Source: Candidatus Thiodiazotropha sp. 'RUGA' (lineage in GTDB: Bacteria; Pseudomonadota; Gammaproteobacteria; Chromatiales; Chromatiaceae). Taken from it: 64,000 nt of DNA. The stretch spans positions 97,892 through 161,891 of the forward strand of contig JAEPDS010000004.1 of the NCBI GenBank assembly GCA_016842065.1, in the 5' to 3' direction. Below the pieces are notes generated by a model, which was given only the letters and a program-made list of their open reading frames with translations, was not told the origin of the DNA and did not search any database. Positions 56,042 through 63,982 of this stretch are shown here, one piece after another; the first letter of the stretch is position 1, and every line of letters starts with the position of its first letter. A program made the translations under genes and the position numbers.

Positions 56042-57283
56042 TTATTGCGCTTTACGTTCAGCCCATTTGCCCGCTTCTTCATCCCAGCCATCCATGCGGA
56101 CATAGGGATTCATACGCGGACGCTCGATCATATTAGGATCGATATCCAGGCCGACGCCTTCGAGGAAGTTGACCAAGCCGATACGCTCGATCATCTCACC
56201 GGTACGCTCATGCTCCAGCGCATTCTCTGCGAAGAAGTCGAGGATCTCGGTGGCCAGCTCTTCCAGGGTTTCAAAGTCCTCATCAGACTCAAGCTTCATG
56301 AAAGGTACGATAACCGTACCCATCAGGTCGCCGATCTTCAGAGTACGCTTACCGCCGCACAGCAGGGTAACGCCTTTGTCGTCGCCGGGAGAGAGCGCTT
56401 TGTTCATCACGTTGATGCAGTGCATGCAACGGACGCAGGAGGGGTTGTCCACTGCCAGGGTGTCGTCATCATTCAATGACAGGGCCTGGGTTGGGCAACG
56501 GGTGATCACATTGTCGATAACATATTTGCGACCTTTCTCGCCGACGAATTTTTTCACTTCGTCCTGATCGACTTTCATGTCATCGCGCCAGGTACCAATG
56601 GTAGCCAAGTCAGCACGCTGTACAGAGTTCATGCAGTCATTCGGGCAACCGGAGACTTTATATTTGAACTTGTAAGGCAGTGCTGGGCGATGCATATCGT
56701 CAAGGGCGTTGTTGACCAGCATGCGCATGGTACGACCCTCGTCGAAGCATGAGTTTTCGCAGCGTGCCGCACCAACACAGGACATTCCGGTACGTACCGC
56801 AGGACCGGCACCACCGAGATCAAAACCCATTTCGTTGATCTCGTCGAATGCAGGCTGAACGTTGTCAGTGGTACAACCCTGGAACATGATGTCGCCAGAC
56901 TGACCATGGAACGCAATCAAACCGGAACCGTACTTTTCCCAGATATCGCAGAATTTGCGAATGGTGTCGGTATCGTAGTGCATGCCAGGAGGCGGCATGA
57001 CACGCAGAGTGTGGAATTCAGCAGCGGCAGGGAACAGTGCCTGGCCGTCATCACCTTTCAATTCGGTAAAACGGGGAATGATACCACCGCCGTAGCCGAT
57101 AACGCCCACAGTACCACCTTTCCAGTAGCCTTTGCGGGTTTCGTAAGAAGTCTCCAGCTGACCAAGCAGGTCAACCATCATATCGTTGTCTTTGGCGAGG
57201 CGCTTGAGGCCGGTAACGAATGAGGGCCAAGGGCCACTCTCCAGCTGATCAAGCATGGGGGTATCATGCATCTGTTTTGCCAT
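56042..57283 (-). CDS. dsrA: Dissimilatory sulfite reductase (reverse type), alpha subunit
   Basis: A 413-residue subunit. The start at 57283 (MAKQMHDTPM) is chosen because GGGAG lies eight nt upstream, inside the longer frame. Sirohaem-cluster cysteines are in MSCVGAARCENSCFDEG and SGCPNDCMNSV; the ferredoxin domain has CPTQAL and CVRCMHCINVM. DsrAB with DsrEFH, DsrL and DsrN in the same cluster indicates the oxidative (reverse) form. It heads the 14-kb operon, and a 440-bp region with an inverted-repeat operator lies upstream. Confidence 0.97.
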   Translation of the reverse strand: MAKQMHDTPMLDQLESGPWPSFVTGLKRLAKDNDMMVDLLGQLETSYETRKGYWKGGTVGVIGYGGGIIPRFTELKGDDGQALFPAAAEFHTLRVMPPPGMHYDTDTIRKFCDIWEKYGSGLIAFHGQSGDIMFQGCTTDNVQPAFDEINEMGFDLGGAGPAVRTGMSCVGAARCENSCFDEGRTMRMLVNNALDDMHRPALPYKFKYKVSGCPNDCMNSVQRADLATIGTWRDDMKVDQDEVKKFVGEKGRKYVIDNVITRCPTQALSLNDDDTLAVDNPSCVRCMHCINVMNKALSPGDDKGVTLLCGGKRTLKIGDLMGTVIVPFMKLESDEDFETLEELATEILDFFAENALEHERTGEMIERIGLVNFLEGVGLDIDPNMIERPRMNPYVRMDGWDEEAGKWAERKAQ

Positions 57284-57298
57284 CACTGTTTCTCCCAA

Positions 57299-57736
57299 TG
57301 GTCGTTTATCGAGGTCGTCAGCATTTTCTACATCCTAATTTTTCTTGGCTGAGAACCAAGTTGTAGAATCTGGCCACCGACCCGCAATCTTAACCTCACA
57401 GGCAGGGCCTGTTTCTACTGGCCGACAAGTTTAGAGTTTCCTAATGCTCACCCATATCCTTCCGATGGGAGAGACAGGGATAGAAACATCTATCCCAAAT
57501 GGGATAGGTAATCAGCGTTCAACAAGCATAATTTAAACGCTGTTAGCTGTATAACTTCCGCAATCACAGCGAGTTATAAACCATTCTCAATTTACTCGAT
57601 TAAGTAAATATCCCATTATTTTTTTAGGGGAGAGATTTACACGATTTCACTGCAAATAGGACTTGAACCCAACTTAAGCATATTGTTCAATAGTAATATC
57701 CTAGCGTTTTACTAAGTAATTAAACGGATAAAAAGT
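57299..57736. promoter_or_regulatory. dsrA / orphan-Cas6 module divergent control region
   Basis: About 440 bp between dsrA (minus) and the 58-aa ORF (plus), AT-rich from 57510 to 57730. It holds CCCAT/ATGGG (57451-57469) and three GGGATAG half-sites (57477-57483, 57490-57496 inverted, 57501-57507) plus CTTGG/CCAAG at 57344-57360. GGGCCTGTTTCTACTGG near 57405 resembles a repeat end. Promoter hexamers could not be fixed by eye. Confidence 0.6.
57477..57507. promoter_or_regulatory. Three-half-site GGGATAG operator upstream of dsrA
   Basis: GGGATAG-AAACAT-CTATCCC-AAAT-GGGATAG. The last two half-sites are a perfect 7-4-7 dyad. It lies 194-224 bp before dsrA and 230 bp before the divergent ORF. 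Confidence 0.65.
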
Positions 57737-57913
57737 ATGCTGTACCTGAGCGAGATCATGATGCAACATCCAGAGGTTGAGAACTTTGAGCAACTGCTGA
57801 GTGTTGTCAAAGAGCGATCGAAAACGGAGGTATTCTTCCGTATCGACGTCAAACCACCCTTTGCAGATACCCCTGAGAATTGGGAAGATCGCCTTGAAGC
57901 AGCCTTCACCTAG
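57737..57913 (+). CDS. Small protein (58 aa), first ORF divergent from dsrA
   Basis: A 58-codon frame opening with MLYLSEIMMQHPEVENFEQL and ending DTPENWEDRLEAAFT. Acidic, amphipathic and free of cysteine; no membrane span. The ribosome site is weak (GATAAAAAG). It is 53 bp upstream of the 236-aa gene on the same strand, and its composition is protein-like, so it is called with moderate confidence. No family recognised. Confidence 0.5.
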   Translation: MLYLSEIMMQHPEVENFEQLLSVVKERSKTEVFFRIDVKPPFADTPENWEDRLEAAFT

Positions 57914-57966
57914 GCACTCAGGGCAAGCAAAGGCAACAGAACAAAACTTATCAAGGGCAGAGATCT

Positions 57967-58677
57967 GTGAAGTATTTGGAATCAGAAACCTTTCTCGGAG
58001 ACAGCGAAAGCGCTGAAGATGCTGTCAAATCAAGCAAGCTTCTCGAAGTTAAGCTGCAGGAGATCCGCCAACAACTCGAGGCGCTCGATACAGACAGTGT
58101 CTCTGCACAACGCCTCTCACTGGAGATTGAGAGCTGCTATATCCTGCTCGATCTGGATCGCAACGATGAAGCCTGGCAGATCGCCAAGCGCGTGTTTGAC
58201 GGAGCGCTCGCATCTGAGCTCTGGCTGGCGGCGGTGGAGGCGTGTGACGTGCTCTACCAGGCGGAGAAGGAAGATGGTCCCAAAGCGCTGGCTCACGGTA
58301 TCTGGCTGGGGGTCACCTTTCCCGTCGACCCTGAACTCAGCGTAGCCATGTTGCAGCATCTGATCGACGAAACACCGGATAAATCGGATGGCGCTGCGGT
58401 GGCGGCGGCAACCGCCTGCTACATCGTCGACCTGCGTGCCGAGGGGCAGACCCAGGAAGACCTCAGGTTTTTCACCAACCAGCTGATGGGCCAGGTTGCC
58501 AGACGCCACAGCCAGGTGGAAGAACAGGAGATCTTCGATTTCTGGGTGGAGCGCATGGAGCTGGACGATCCGGCCAAATTTCTCCCCCGGCTGGCCACGG
58601 TGCTCGATGTGATCATCGATGGAGACTGGTGGTATGACCGGGATGACTTGCGCAGTAAAATACCGGCAGAAGCCTGA
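57967..58677 (+). CDS. Helical protein of unknown function beside the orphan Cas6
   Basis: A 236-residue, soluble, almost entirely helical acidic protein (start GTG 57967). Repeated helix pairs such as CYILLDLDRNDEAWQIAKRVFDGAL and ELWLAAVEACDVLYQAEKEDG suggest a TPR-like scaffold, but no strict TPR consensus is visible. It is followed at 12 bp by the Cas6-family gene whose ribosome site lies just past its stop, so they are co-expressed. No catalytic motif. Confidence 0.75.
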   Translation: MKYLESETFLGDSESAEDAVKSSKLLEVKLQEIRQQLEALDTDSVSAQRLSLEIESCYILLDLDRNDEAWQIAKRVFDGALASELWLAAVEACDVLYQAEKEDGPKALAHGIWLGVTFPVDPELSVAMLQHLIDETPDKSDGAAVAAATACYIVDLRAEGQTQEDLRFFTNQLMGQVARRHSQVEEQEIFDFWVERMELDDPAKFLPRLATVLDVIIDGDWWYDRDDLRSKIPAEA

Positions 58678-58689
58678 TTGGAGTTGAAT

Positions 58690-59349
58690 ATGTTCTGGCA
58701 GGAAGAGCAGGATGAGGAACGGTTTGTCGTCCCGGACAATGTCCTGGATCTGCTGTTCAAGATCAACTGCCCCACCCTTCCCATCGATCACGCCTGGGCT
58801 TTGTCGCAGGCAATCCAGCAGGCCCTGCCCTGGTTTGCCGATGAACCGAATGCCGGTCTGCATCTGATCTACGGGGCGGATTCGGGTAACGGCTGGGAGC
58901 GTCCATCCGGCGGCGACCAACTGCTCTATCTGTCGAGACGCACGCCACTGGCACTGCGCCTGCCCAACCGTCGCATTGAGGATGCCCAGGTACTCAGCGG
59001 ACAGACCCTGGACATCGACGGCCACACGCTGGAGATCGGTAAATCCCATACCCGTCTGCTCGGCATGACCACGACCCTCTATTGCCGCCATCTGCTCGCC
59101 TCGGAGAATCAGTCGGAAGATGAATTCCTGCAGCAATCGGTGGATCAGCTGAAAGCCCTTAATCTGAGTTTTAAAAAGGTGCTTTGCGGCAAAGGGGAAC
59201 AGTTTGAGACACCGGAGGGACCGCTGAATACGCAAAGCCTGATGGTGGCAGGCCTACCCCTGGATGATGCCGTCACACTCCAGGAGGAGGGGTTGGGGCC
59301 ATTACGCACTCGCGGCTTTGGCTTGTTTAATCCACACAAGACTGTTTAA
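58690..59349 (+). CDS. Stand-alone Cas6/Cmx6-family protein (type I-MYXAN Cas6-like)
   Basis: A 219-residue protein that I assign to the Cas6/Cmx6 (TIGR02807-like) group, endoribonucleases that cut CRISPR precursor RNA. The pattern fits along its length: DLLFKINCPTLPIDHAWALSQAI at 20-42 (H34 a candidate catalytic residue), GLHLIYG, GDQLLYLSRRTPLALRLP at 75-92, LSGQTLDIDGHTLEIG, and the C-terminal Cas6 glycine-rich loop EEGLGPLRTRGFGLF at 199-213. ATG 58690 is seven nt after GGAG. No CRISPR array or other cas gene is in the window. Recognition is from memory of the family and needs a profile search. Confidence 0.8.
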   Translation: MFWQEEQDEERFVVPDNVLDLLFKINCPTLPIDHAWALSQAIQQALPWFADEPNAGLHLIYGADSGNGWERPSGGDQLLYLSRRTPLALRLPNRRIEDAQVLSGQTLDIDGHTLEIGKSHTRLLGMTTTLYCRHLLASENQSEDEFLQQSVDQLKALNLSFKKVLCGKGEQFETPEGPLNTQSLMVAGLPLDDAVTLQEEGLGPLRTRGFGLFNPHKTV

Positions 59350-59501
59350 GATTACAGGCTGCAAATTCACCGCTTGGCCGGATTTGTCTCCAAGAGATGG
59401 ATACTGAGAGAGCAACCCGGTGCTGAGCGGGACAGAGAATTCCAAAAGCAAAATTTGATGTAACGGGATAGAGTGTCTCGTGATTTAGTTAGGAGAGATC
59501 A

Positions 59502-59846
59502 ATGTCATATGAAGTAAACGGTAATACAATCGAAGCCGATGCGAACGGCTATCTGGTCAATTTGACCGATTGGAGTGAAGATGTGGCCAAGGCCATTGCT
59601 GAGCAGGAAGGTGTAAGCCTGTCTGAAAAGGCATGGGAAATCATCAACTTTCTGCGCGATGAGTATATTAACAATAGCGGCAATCAGCCTAACGAGCGGA
59701 ATATGGTCAAGCACTTCAAAGGTGTCTGGACCGATCAGGGCAAGGTGGATGCGAAAGCACTCTACATCCACTTCCCCAAAGGCCCGGCCAAGCAGGCAAG
59801 TAAGATTGCCGGCCTGCCTGAAACCAAACGTAAAGGCGGTTATTAA
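59502..59846 (+). CDS. DsrC/TusE paralogue lacking the C-terminal cysteines
   Basis: A 114-residue DsrC-family protein (MSYEVNGNTIEADANGYLVNL, WEIINFLRDEYINN). The C-terminal arm reads KQASKIAGLPETKRKGGY: Ser replaces the inner cysteine and a basic tail replaces the terminal Cys, so it cannot carry sulfur like DsrC. Members of this kind have been proposed to be regulatory. It keeps the helix-turn-helix-like core. It lies 152 bp after the Cas6-like gene with its own good ribosome site (TTAGGAGAG). Confidence 0.9.
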   Translation: MSYEVNGNTIEADANGYLVNLTDWSEDVAKAIAEQEGVSLSEKAWEIINFLRDEYINNSGNQPNERNMVKHFKGVWTDQGKVDAKALYIHFPKGPAKQASKIAGLPETKRKGGY

Positions 59847-59873
59847 GCCGCTCGATCCGAGTTGAAAAACGAT

Positions 59874-59897
59874 GGGGTGTGGGACCTCTCACACCCC
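59874..59897 (+). terminator. Hairpin after the DsrC paralogue
   Basis: GGGGTGTG/CACACCCC forms an eight-bp stem with an eight-nt loop, 28 bp past the stop codon. No T-run follows. A second inverted pair, GGGTCCA/TGGACCC, is at 59944-59973. Confidence 0.45.
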
Positions 59898-60039
59898 CCT
59901 ATTCCCACCATTGCTCATCTTCCGACGCGACTTTCGGAACTCAGGGTCCAGTTCGGGCCGCTTGTGTGGACCCGGCTTTCCGGATGGTAATTTGAACTCC
60001 GAAATTTGAGTTCGTATCTGGGCCGAATCTATCGAATCA

Positions 60040-60070
60040 TTTGCGTTAATTCGCGTTCATTTGCGGACAA
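60040..60070. repeat. Inverted copy of the TCCGCAAATGAACGC repeat
   Basis: On the minus strand TCCGCAAATGAACGCGAATTAACGCAAAT matches 34450-34485. It lies just past the end of the dioxygenase gene. Confidence 0.65.
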
Positions 60071-60099
60071 GCCTTTTTCACCCCCACTCCCGGCCAGTA

Positions 60100-60774
60100 T
60101 TAGACATCACTCCACATCCGCAGCAGATTGGCATACGACTTATCCACCAACCCGGTAGTCGATTCATCAGGCCGATTCATCAGTAGATCCTCCCTCGCCT
60201 GATCAAGTTCGTAAAGCAGTTCCCGCCGCGCCGGATCGCGCACATAACTCTGTATCCAGGCCAGTGCCACCAACCTTTCGCCCCGGGTCACCTCGGCGAC
60301 ATGATGCAGACTCGACGATGGATAGATCACCGCACTGCCCGCCGCCAGCTTGACCTTCTTTTCGCCAAAGGTAGTGCGAATCACCAGCTCGCCCCCTTCG
60401 TATGTATCCGGCTCCCGAAGGAAAATGGTCATCGAGATATCACTGCGAAATCGCTGACCACTCAGCCCCATGATGGGATCATCCACATGGTCGCCATAGG
60501 TCATCCCCGAATGGTATCGGGCAAAGATCGGATCAGCCATCCGATAAGGTAGAACCGCTGAACGAAAGCTACCATTCTGCCCCATCGCGCTGGTCAAAAT
60601 CCGAATCAACAACTCCATCTGTTTCGGCGAACCTTTCAGCTCCTGATTGTTTTTGACTTTCTGTGCGGCCATGCCGGCTGTCAGCTTGCCATCGACAAAC
60701 TCTGCATCGGTGAGTATCTGATCGATCTTCTGTAGCAGAGCCGAATCGAGTAGACCATCAATTTCCAACAACAT
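60100..60774 (-). CDS. PKHD-type Fe(II)/2-oxoglutarate dioxygenase (YbiX/PiuC family)
   Basis: A 224-residue hydroxylase of the YbiX/PiuC family. The iron triad is H96-x-D98 (YGDHVDDP) and H157 (SSSLHHVAEV), with the 2-oxoglutarate arginine R167 (RGERLVAL), the same positions as in E. coli YbiX. Members are often iron-regulated and near siderophore receptors; none is close here. It follows the 124-aa gene by nine bp and starts behind TAGGAG. Confidence 0.93.
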   Translation of the reverse strand: MLLEIDGLLDSALLQKIDQILTDAEFVDGKLTAGMAAQKVKNNQELKGSPKQMELLIRILTSAMGQNGSFRSAVLPYRMADPIFARYHSGMTYGDHVDDPIMGLSGQRFRSDISMTIFLREPDTYEGGELVIRTTFGEKKVKLAAGSAVIYPSSSLHHVAEVTRGERLVALAWIQSYVRDPARRELLYELDQAREDLLMNRPDESTTGLVDKSYANLLRMWSDV

Positions 60775-60783
60775 CAGAAACTC

Positions 60784-61158
60784 CTATAGTGATTCCAGGG
60801 CCTTTTGCATCGCTTGTTCGTCGACCGGAAATGTCAGCACCGTATGCACGGCATAACGGGATTTCACCTCTTCCAGACGCTGCAGATATTTAGCGTCGAT
60901 CAGCACAACGATCCCGGCTTCGATATCGTAGCGCTGCAGGGTTGCCAGCAGGGATTCCAGATTACTCATACGATCCCGGAACTGGGGATCGGAGTAGAAC
61001 TCCGCAACAACCACCCGAGGACGATGCTTCTTCAGCCAGGACTGGGCCTTGCGCACTGAATTGACCATCTCCACCTTGAAATTGAGACGCTGATAGATGG
61101 GGATGAAATTTGGGTAACCTCCCAATTCAACCACCGCGAGTAATTCCTGATCTTCCAT
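60784..61158 (-). CDS. Receiver-like (flavodoxin-fold) protein of unknown function
   Basis: A 124-residue alpha/beta protein whose strand order resembles a response-regulator receiver: LLAVVELGGY, FKVEMVNSVRKAQSWL, RPRVVVAEFYSDPQF, GIVVLIDAKYLQRL, HTVLTFPVDEQAMQKAL. The usual phospho-acceptor aspartate is replaced by glutamate (VAEFY), and no output domain is present. It is probably co-transcribed with the dioxygenase gene. Function unknown. Confidence 0.7.
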   Translation of the reverse strand: MEDQELLAVVELGGYPNFIPIYQRLNFKVEMVNSVRKAQSWLKKHRPRVVVAEFYSDPQFRDRMSNLESLLATLQRYDIEAGIVVLIDAKYLQRLEEVKSRYAVHTVLTFPVDEQAMQKALESL

Positions 61159-61206
61159 ACGCTTGATTTTACCTTTATGAGACCCGATTATACTCCCTCG
61201 AATATT

Positions 61207-61230
61207 TCAGGGCCTGTCAACAGACCCTGA
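61207..61230. repeat. Palindrome related to the GGGCCTGTT repeat
   Basis: TCAGGGCCTGT-CA-ACAGACCCTGA is an eleven-bp inverted repeat with one mismatch in the divergent gap between 60784 and 61272 genes. Confidence 0.5.
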
Positions 61231-61271
61231 CACCGAGCTTATTTGTTTGAGTCTTAAATGCAGTCAGTACC

Positions 61272-61589
61272 ATGCAACTAAATCTTATTATTGATGACTG
61301 GTCAATGAACCTTGAAATACCGGATGGCTATATCGATGCCATGAATGACTCTTTCGAGAAAATGGATCAGGATATGAACAAGGGCTGGCAGATCGGCCAG
61401 AGATGGGTCAAAAATCCGGACAAAACACAGCGCTGCCAGTTGGTTGCAGGTAAACTGCTAACCGCCCTGGAAACCGACAATGAACAGTTGGCGATAATGA
61501 TGGGCGCTTATATCGTCTCCCGTATGGAGGGAGTCAAACGGGTGGTTATCGATAACACCGGTGAGCCGGAAGAGACCTCATTCCAGTAA
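61272..61589 (+). CDS. Small conserved-looking protein of unknown function
   Basis: A 105-residue cytoplasmic protein, helical and acidic (YIDAMNDSFEKMDQDMNKGWQIGQRWVKNPDKTQRCQLVAGKLLTALETDNEQL). One cysteine only. No family was recognised. The ribosome site is poor, but codon usage and the uninterrupted, protein-like sequence support a real gene. It is divergent from the receiver-like gene. Confidence 0.6.
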   Translation: MQLNLIIDDWSMNLEIPDGYIDAMNDSFEKMDQDMNKGWQIGQRWVKNPDKTQRCQLVAGKLLTALETDNEQLAIMMGAYIVSRMEGVKRVVIDNTGEPEETSFQ

Positions 61590-62145
61590 TCATTGAACCT
61601 CGCGATGGGGGGCAATTGAAGAACTGACCATCGATTCAATCTCACACCAGGTTGACCGCACCAATGCGTAGAAGCCCGATGGATAAAATCCCTGGGTAGC
61701 GAAGTGTGATATCGGCCAAACCGGCTCAGCCTCTCCCCGCCGATTAGCGGATCTGATCAGCGACCGCCCCTGATAAGCAACAGTGAATGCTTTATCAAAT
61801 TCACCCCTTTGCCAAATATTTTTTCTCAAAAGCTTCGAGCTCGAGTTTGCTATGGGTTCGAAACCTGTGTTTTTTCAATCAGGAGCTTGCAGCATCTTCC
61901 CAGGATTGAGAAAACAACATCGCCCTGGCATCCATGAATTGCATTGCACTACTCCCTGTCGTTGTTCTCGAATTTGATCAACTGGAATTTCAGACATGGC
62001 ATGAGAGAACCATCAACAGCCGGTTGCAGCGTAGATTCAAGCAATCGACGAATCACACTCTGTCAATGCACGACTCAAAAGTATAGACCAACCAGGTAGA
62101 TTAACCCCTGAAATATAAGACTTTTTACGTGATCACTGTTATTTA
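61590..62145. other. 556-bp region without a supported gene
   Basis: A minus-strand frame (61590-61829, 79 codons) ends right at the stop of the 105-aa gene; its sequence has some protein-like character (AYQGRSLIRSANRRGEAEPVWP) but no start signal, so it may be a degraded gene. The rest, to 62145, shows no gene, RNA or strong palindrome. Confidence 0.4.
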
Positions 62146-62724
62146 TTAACCACCCTGTGCCGGTTTCTCGGAATGGGCCTGAAAAACCTTGATGGCCGGT
62201 TGATTGTTGTGCTTGATCGCCAGATCCTCAGCACTCATGCCACGACTGTTTTTTCTCTTCGTGTCGGCACCATGGTGGATCAACCGTTCAACGACAGGCC
62301 CGTGATGGTTATATTGCGCCGCTATCATCAGCGCATCCTCAGCGTTGTTCACCAGCTGATTGATATCCGCACCCAGATCGATCAGTTTGTCGATGACCGC
62401 CGGATTCGAGCTGAAACCCGCCGCGCCGGTCAATGGAGTCCCTTTAAAAACTGTATCGGCCTCATTGATCTCAGCACCCCGCGCCACCAACGCCTCGAGG
62501 ATCTGCGGGTCCTCCACGGCCATTGCCGCCCACATCAGGACGCCACCATTCTTGTTACCCGGCTGCAAGGCCTCATCGGGCACCTCGGCAACGGACTGAA
62601 GCGTCGCATCGGTCCAGTACTCCTGGGTACTGAATTTTCGATGTGGATTGGAGATTTTAAGATAAATCGCAAACAGAACGACGACTGCCAATACGATCAG
62701 CAGTTTTGGATTGACCTGACTCAT
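62146..62724 (-). CDS. Membrane-anchored ankyrin-repeat protein
   Basis: A 192-residue protein. The start at 62724 (MSQVNPKLLIVLAVVVLFAIYLK) gives an N-terminal signal anchor. Three to four ankyrin repeats follow: GGVLMWAAMAVEDPQILEALVARGAEIN, TPLTGAAGFSSNPAVIDKLIDLGADIN and DALMIAAQYNHHGPVVERLIHHGAD, with a last partial repeat. It should present a protein-binding surface to the periplasm. Its partner is unknown, as is any link to its neighbours. Confidence 0.85.
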   Translation of the reverse strand: MSQVNPKLLIVLAVVVLFAIYLKISNPHRKFSTQEYWTDATLQSVAEVPDEALQPGNKNGGVLMWAAMAVEDPQILEALVARGAEINEADTVFKGTPLTGAAGFSSNPAVIDKLIDLGADINQLVNNAEDALMIAAQYNHHGPVVERLIHHGADTKRKNSRGMSAEDLAIKHNNQPAIKVFQAHSEKPAQGG

Positions 62725-62763
62725 GCTGCTCCCTTTTAACACTATCCTGCTTAATTAAAGCTT

Positions 62764-62916
62764 TGTTAACACTCATCCAATATGACCATCAATCATAAAA
62801 ACAAAACGGCCAATTCAGGATTGCTCTCCAGCCAGTACCGTTATATACAATGAAATTCGGTTTGACTTGGGAATTTAACACCTCAACCAGCAGATTATAT
62901 TGGATGAGTGTTAACA
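62764..62916. repeat. 153-bp MITE-like element with perfect 20-bp inverted ends
   Basis: TGTTAACACTCATCCAATAT at 62764-62783 and its exact reverse complement at 62897-62916 enclose 113 bp of AT-rich DNA with no gene. The ends share the GTTAACAC core with the larger elements but the interior is different. Confidence 0.85.
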
Positions 62917-62925
62917 GGCTCCAGA

Positions 62926-63969
62926 TTAGAAAGTACTCGCTTCCACCATCTGCTTGATTGCTGAGCGTGTATCGACTGGGCGATTCCGGTAACAATCGAG
63001 CAGCCGGGTCGCCAGTCCGGACCAGTGGGCCTCTGCATCAGATACCAGTTTAGAAAAACGTTGCCAGTCTTTATCCTGATACCAGGCTTCATAGGCTGAG
63101 ATCAGCGCCGGGAAGAGGGATTTACGCATTCCGCTCAAGCCACCGATGTAGAAATGCAGAGAGGCTTCATCCTCATCTTCCAGTAACTGAGGCAGTGTCA
63201 CCTGACAATCAGCCCAATGATCCCTGACTGCACGAACCATCAGCTCGGCAGCGGAATGGCCGAGCTCCAGAACCATCTGATTCCATTGATCTCCCAGTAT
63301 CCGTCCCGCCTGATATTCTCCCTTCTCATGCAGTAGAACGGCTGCCAGCTCTTTCTCCACCATCAGATCGAGGGAGTCTTGAAGTTGATTATCAAAATCG
63401 TAGTGAGAAAAGGCTCGTCCCAGGGCATTATCGGCCCGTTGCCATCGCCAGTTCTCAAACTTCTCCCACAACAACCGGCGAAAGGACTCCCGCCGAATAT
63501 AGATGCGTCCACCCTGATTCATCGCCGCTGGTGCGGAGAGATCTCTGGCGAGTTCACGTCCGGCAACCCATACTGAGATACCCTCCGGTTCCTCACGACG
63601 TTCCAGGTGGCCAAGAAAGAACAGCGGTTTGTTTTTCGCACCGTAGCCGGCGCTATAGACCAGCCCTAAGGGTTCCAGTGATTGGTTGATGGCTTCCACA
63701 TCGAAGGGATCATAGATCTGGCCATCGATCGACAGGGAGTCGAAGTTGTCATCCACCAGGGACTCCCAGAGCGCTTCCCGGGCCGTAAGCCAATCACCGA
63801 CCGACTCATTGGTCAGGGAGGCCTCGTAGTCGAGACCATTCTCCCAGCGGTAGTACTCCCGCATCTTTAAAAGGTAGGTACAGAGACCATAATCGGTGCC
63901 ATGACGGGCATCAGAGATATGGCAATTGCGTTGTACCGTGCAACAGAGTTGCCTGAGTGTACCTTTCAT
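62926..63969 (-). CDS. Sfum_1244-like protein of unknown function
   Basis: A 347-residue soluble protein. The part starting MREYYRWENGLDYEASL near residue 36 and including ALWESLVDDNFDSLSIDGQIYDPFDVEAIN and LVYSAGYGAKNKPLFFLG resembles the Sfum_1244 family of uncharacterised proteins; the first 35 residues, Cys-rich (LCCTVQRNCHISDARHGTDYGLCTYLL), may be a metal site or part of the real N-terminus. The start could be at 63969 or at a later methionine. The stop lies nine bp from the MITE-like element. Confidence 0.65.
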   Translation of the reverse strand: MKGTLRQLCCTVQRNCHISDARHGTDYGLCTYLLKMREYYRWENGLDYEASLTNESVGDWLTAREALWESLVDDNFDSLSIDGQIYDPFDVEAINQSLEPLGLVYSAGYGAKNKPLFFLGHLERREEPEGISVWVAGRELARDLSAPAAMNQGGRIYIRRESFRRLLWEKFENWRWQRADNALGRAFSHYDFDNQLQDSLDLMVEKELAAVLLHEKGEYQAGRILGDQWNQMVLELGHSAAELMVRAVRDHWADCQVTLPQLLEDEDEASLHFYIGGLSGMRKSLFPALISAYEAWYQDKDWQRFSKLVSDAEAHWSGLATRLLDCYRNRPVDTRSAIKQMVEASTF

Positions 63970-63982
63970 CGAGTCACCTTCT

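Noticed and set aside
58117-59235. Minus-strand frame of 372 codons across the 236-aa and Cas6-like genes
   Set aside because: It spans the junction of two plus-strand genes with proper ribosome sites and its translation shows no domain; a mirror effect of codon bias.
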